6,381 nt of DNA from CAYJPV01 sp964396055 (GTDB lineage: Bacteria; Acidobacteriota; Vicinamibacteria; Vicinamibacterales; JAKQTR01), in contig CAYNDV010000207.1 of assembly GCA_964396055.1 (NCBI GenBank), positions 1-6,381 on the forward strand. The letters run 5' to 3'. Under the pieces are notes generated by a model, which did no database searches, was not told where the DNA came from, and saw only the letters and a program-made list of their open reading frames with translations. Of the stretch, positions 5,898 through 6,381 are shown piece by piece. The position numbers and the translations under genes were made by a program. Positions within the stretch are counted from its first letter, which is position 1. Each line of letters starts with the position of its first letter.

Positions 5898-6381
5898 AGC
5901 CAGCCATCCTGATCGTCGATGACGAGCCGGGCGTGCGCAACGCCCTGTCGGGCGTCCTGCGCGACGAAGGCTACGACGTGGACACCGTCGACAGCGGGGA
6001 GGGCTGCCTCGACCGCACCACGCGCGCGGTCTACGACGTCATCCTGCTGGACATCTGGCTGCCCGGCATCGACGGGCTCGTCACCCTCGAGCGGCTGCGG
6101 GACCGGCAGGTGGACTCCGCGGTGATCATGATCTCGGGCCACGGCAACATCGAATCGGCGGTGAAGGCGGTGCGGCTCGGCGCCAACGACTTCATCGAGA
6201 AGCCCCTTGCCCTCGAGAAGACCGTTCTGTCGGTCGCCAACGCGCTGCGGCAGCGCCGCCTGGAACAGGAGAACCGCGCGCTGCGCGCGCGCGTCGACCA
6301 GGACCTCACGATGGTGGGGGAGAGTTACGCCATGCACCAGCTGCGCGAGCAGGTGGCGATGGCGGCGCCCACCAACGGCCG
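5894..6381 (+). CDS. ntrX: NtrX-like sigma54-type response regulator, N-terminal part
   Basis: The visible 162 residues hold a complete receiver domain and the beginning of the next domain; the gene is cut by the right edge. Receiver residues are all present: acidic pair Asp9/Asp10, phosphoacceptor Asp53 in ILLDIWLPG, Ser81 in VIMISGHGNIESAV (77-90) and Lys103 in FIEKP. The SGHGNIE-(S/T)-AV and LDIWL segments are very typical of NtrX, as opposed to NtrC. After the linker helix (about 115-137, RQRRLEQENRALRARV) the sequence MVGESYAMHQLREQV (140-154) is the standard entry to the sigma54-interacting AAA+ ATPase domain, which together with a Fis-type DNA-binding domain should lie beyond the window. 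The start is GTG 5894, overlapping the ntrY TGA (GTGA), with AGGTGA just upstream. It is the expected phosphorylation partner of the kinase encoded before it. Confidence 0.93.
   Translation, partial: MKPAILIVDDEPGVRNALSGVLRDEGYDVDTVDSGEGCLDRTTRAVYDVILLDIWLPGIDGLVTLERLRDRQVDSAVIMISGHGNIESAVKAVRLGANDFIEKPLALEKTVLSVANALRQRRLEQENRALRARVDQDLTMVGESYAMHQLREQVAMAAPTNG

Overview
The window is GC-rich bacterial chromosome from a housekeeping region; nothing in it looks like a phage, plasmid or transposon. The organism is probably a high-GC environmental bacterium. HrcA/CIRCE control of groES, a PurC of the longer yeast-ADE1-like class, an NtrY/NtrX pair and clusters of 7-bp tandem repeats in intergenic DNA would all fit Acidobacteriota (for example Vicinamibacteria). 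That placement is a low-confidence inference from gene content, not a demonstrated one.

Left part, minus strand (1-1418). The start of groES runs off the left edge. Its control region is unusually readable: a sigma70-type promoter (312-341), a CIRCE operator (286-312) abutting the -10 and covering the expected start site, a strong GC hairpin in the leader (211-235) and a Shine-Dalgarno (181-185). Upstream of the promoter, in the gap to purC, lie three different tandem arrays that all have a 7-bp unit (343-367, 377-395, 416-448). purC (451-1359, de novo purine synthesis) follows, with a candidate promoter at 1390-1418.

Right part, plus strand (1557-6381). Five genes run head to tail with almost no space between them: a flippase-like membrane protein, nrdR, a DUF4390-type exported protein, ntrY and ntrX (cut by the right edge). 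Three of the four junctions are 4-bp start/stop overlaps (GTGA, ATGA, GTGA) and the fourth gap is 14 bp, so this is very likely one translationally coupled operon. The purC and flippase genes are divergent, with about 197 bp between them holding both candidate promoters.

Functionally the operon joins a repressor of ribonucleotide reductase genes (NrdR) with a membrane histidine kinase and its sigma54-type response regulator (NtrY/NtrX) and a small secreted protein of unknown function. I see no clearly new system here. The points most worth following are the heptamer arrays beside the heat-shock promoter and the conserved-looking but uncharacterised DUF4390-NtrYX unit linked to nrdR.
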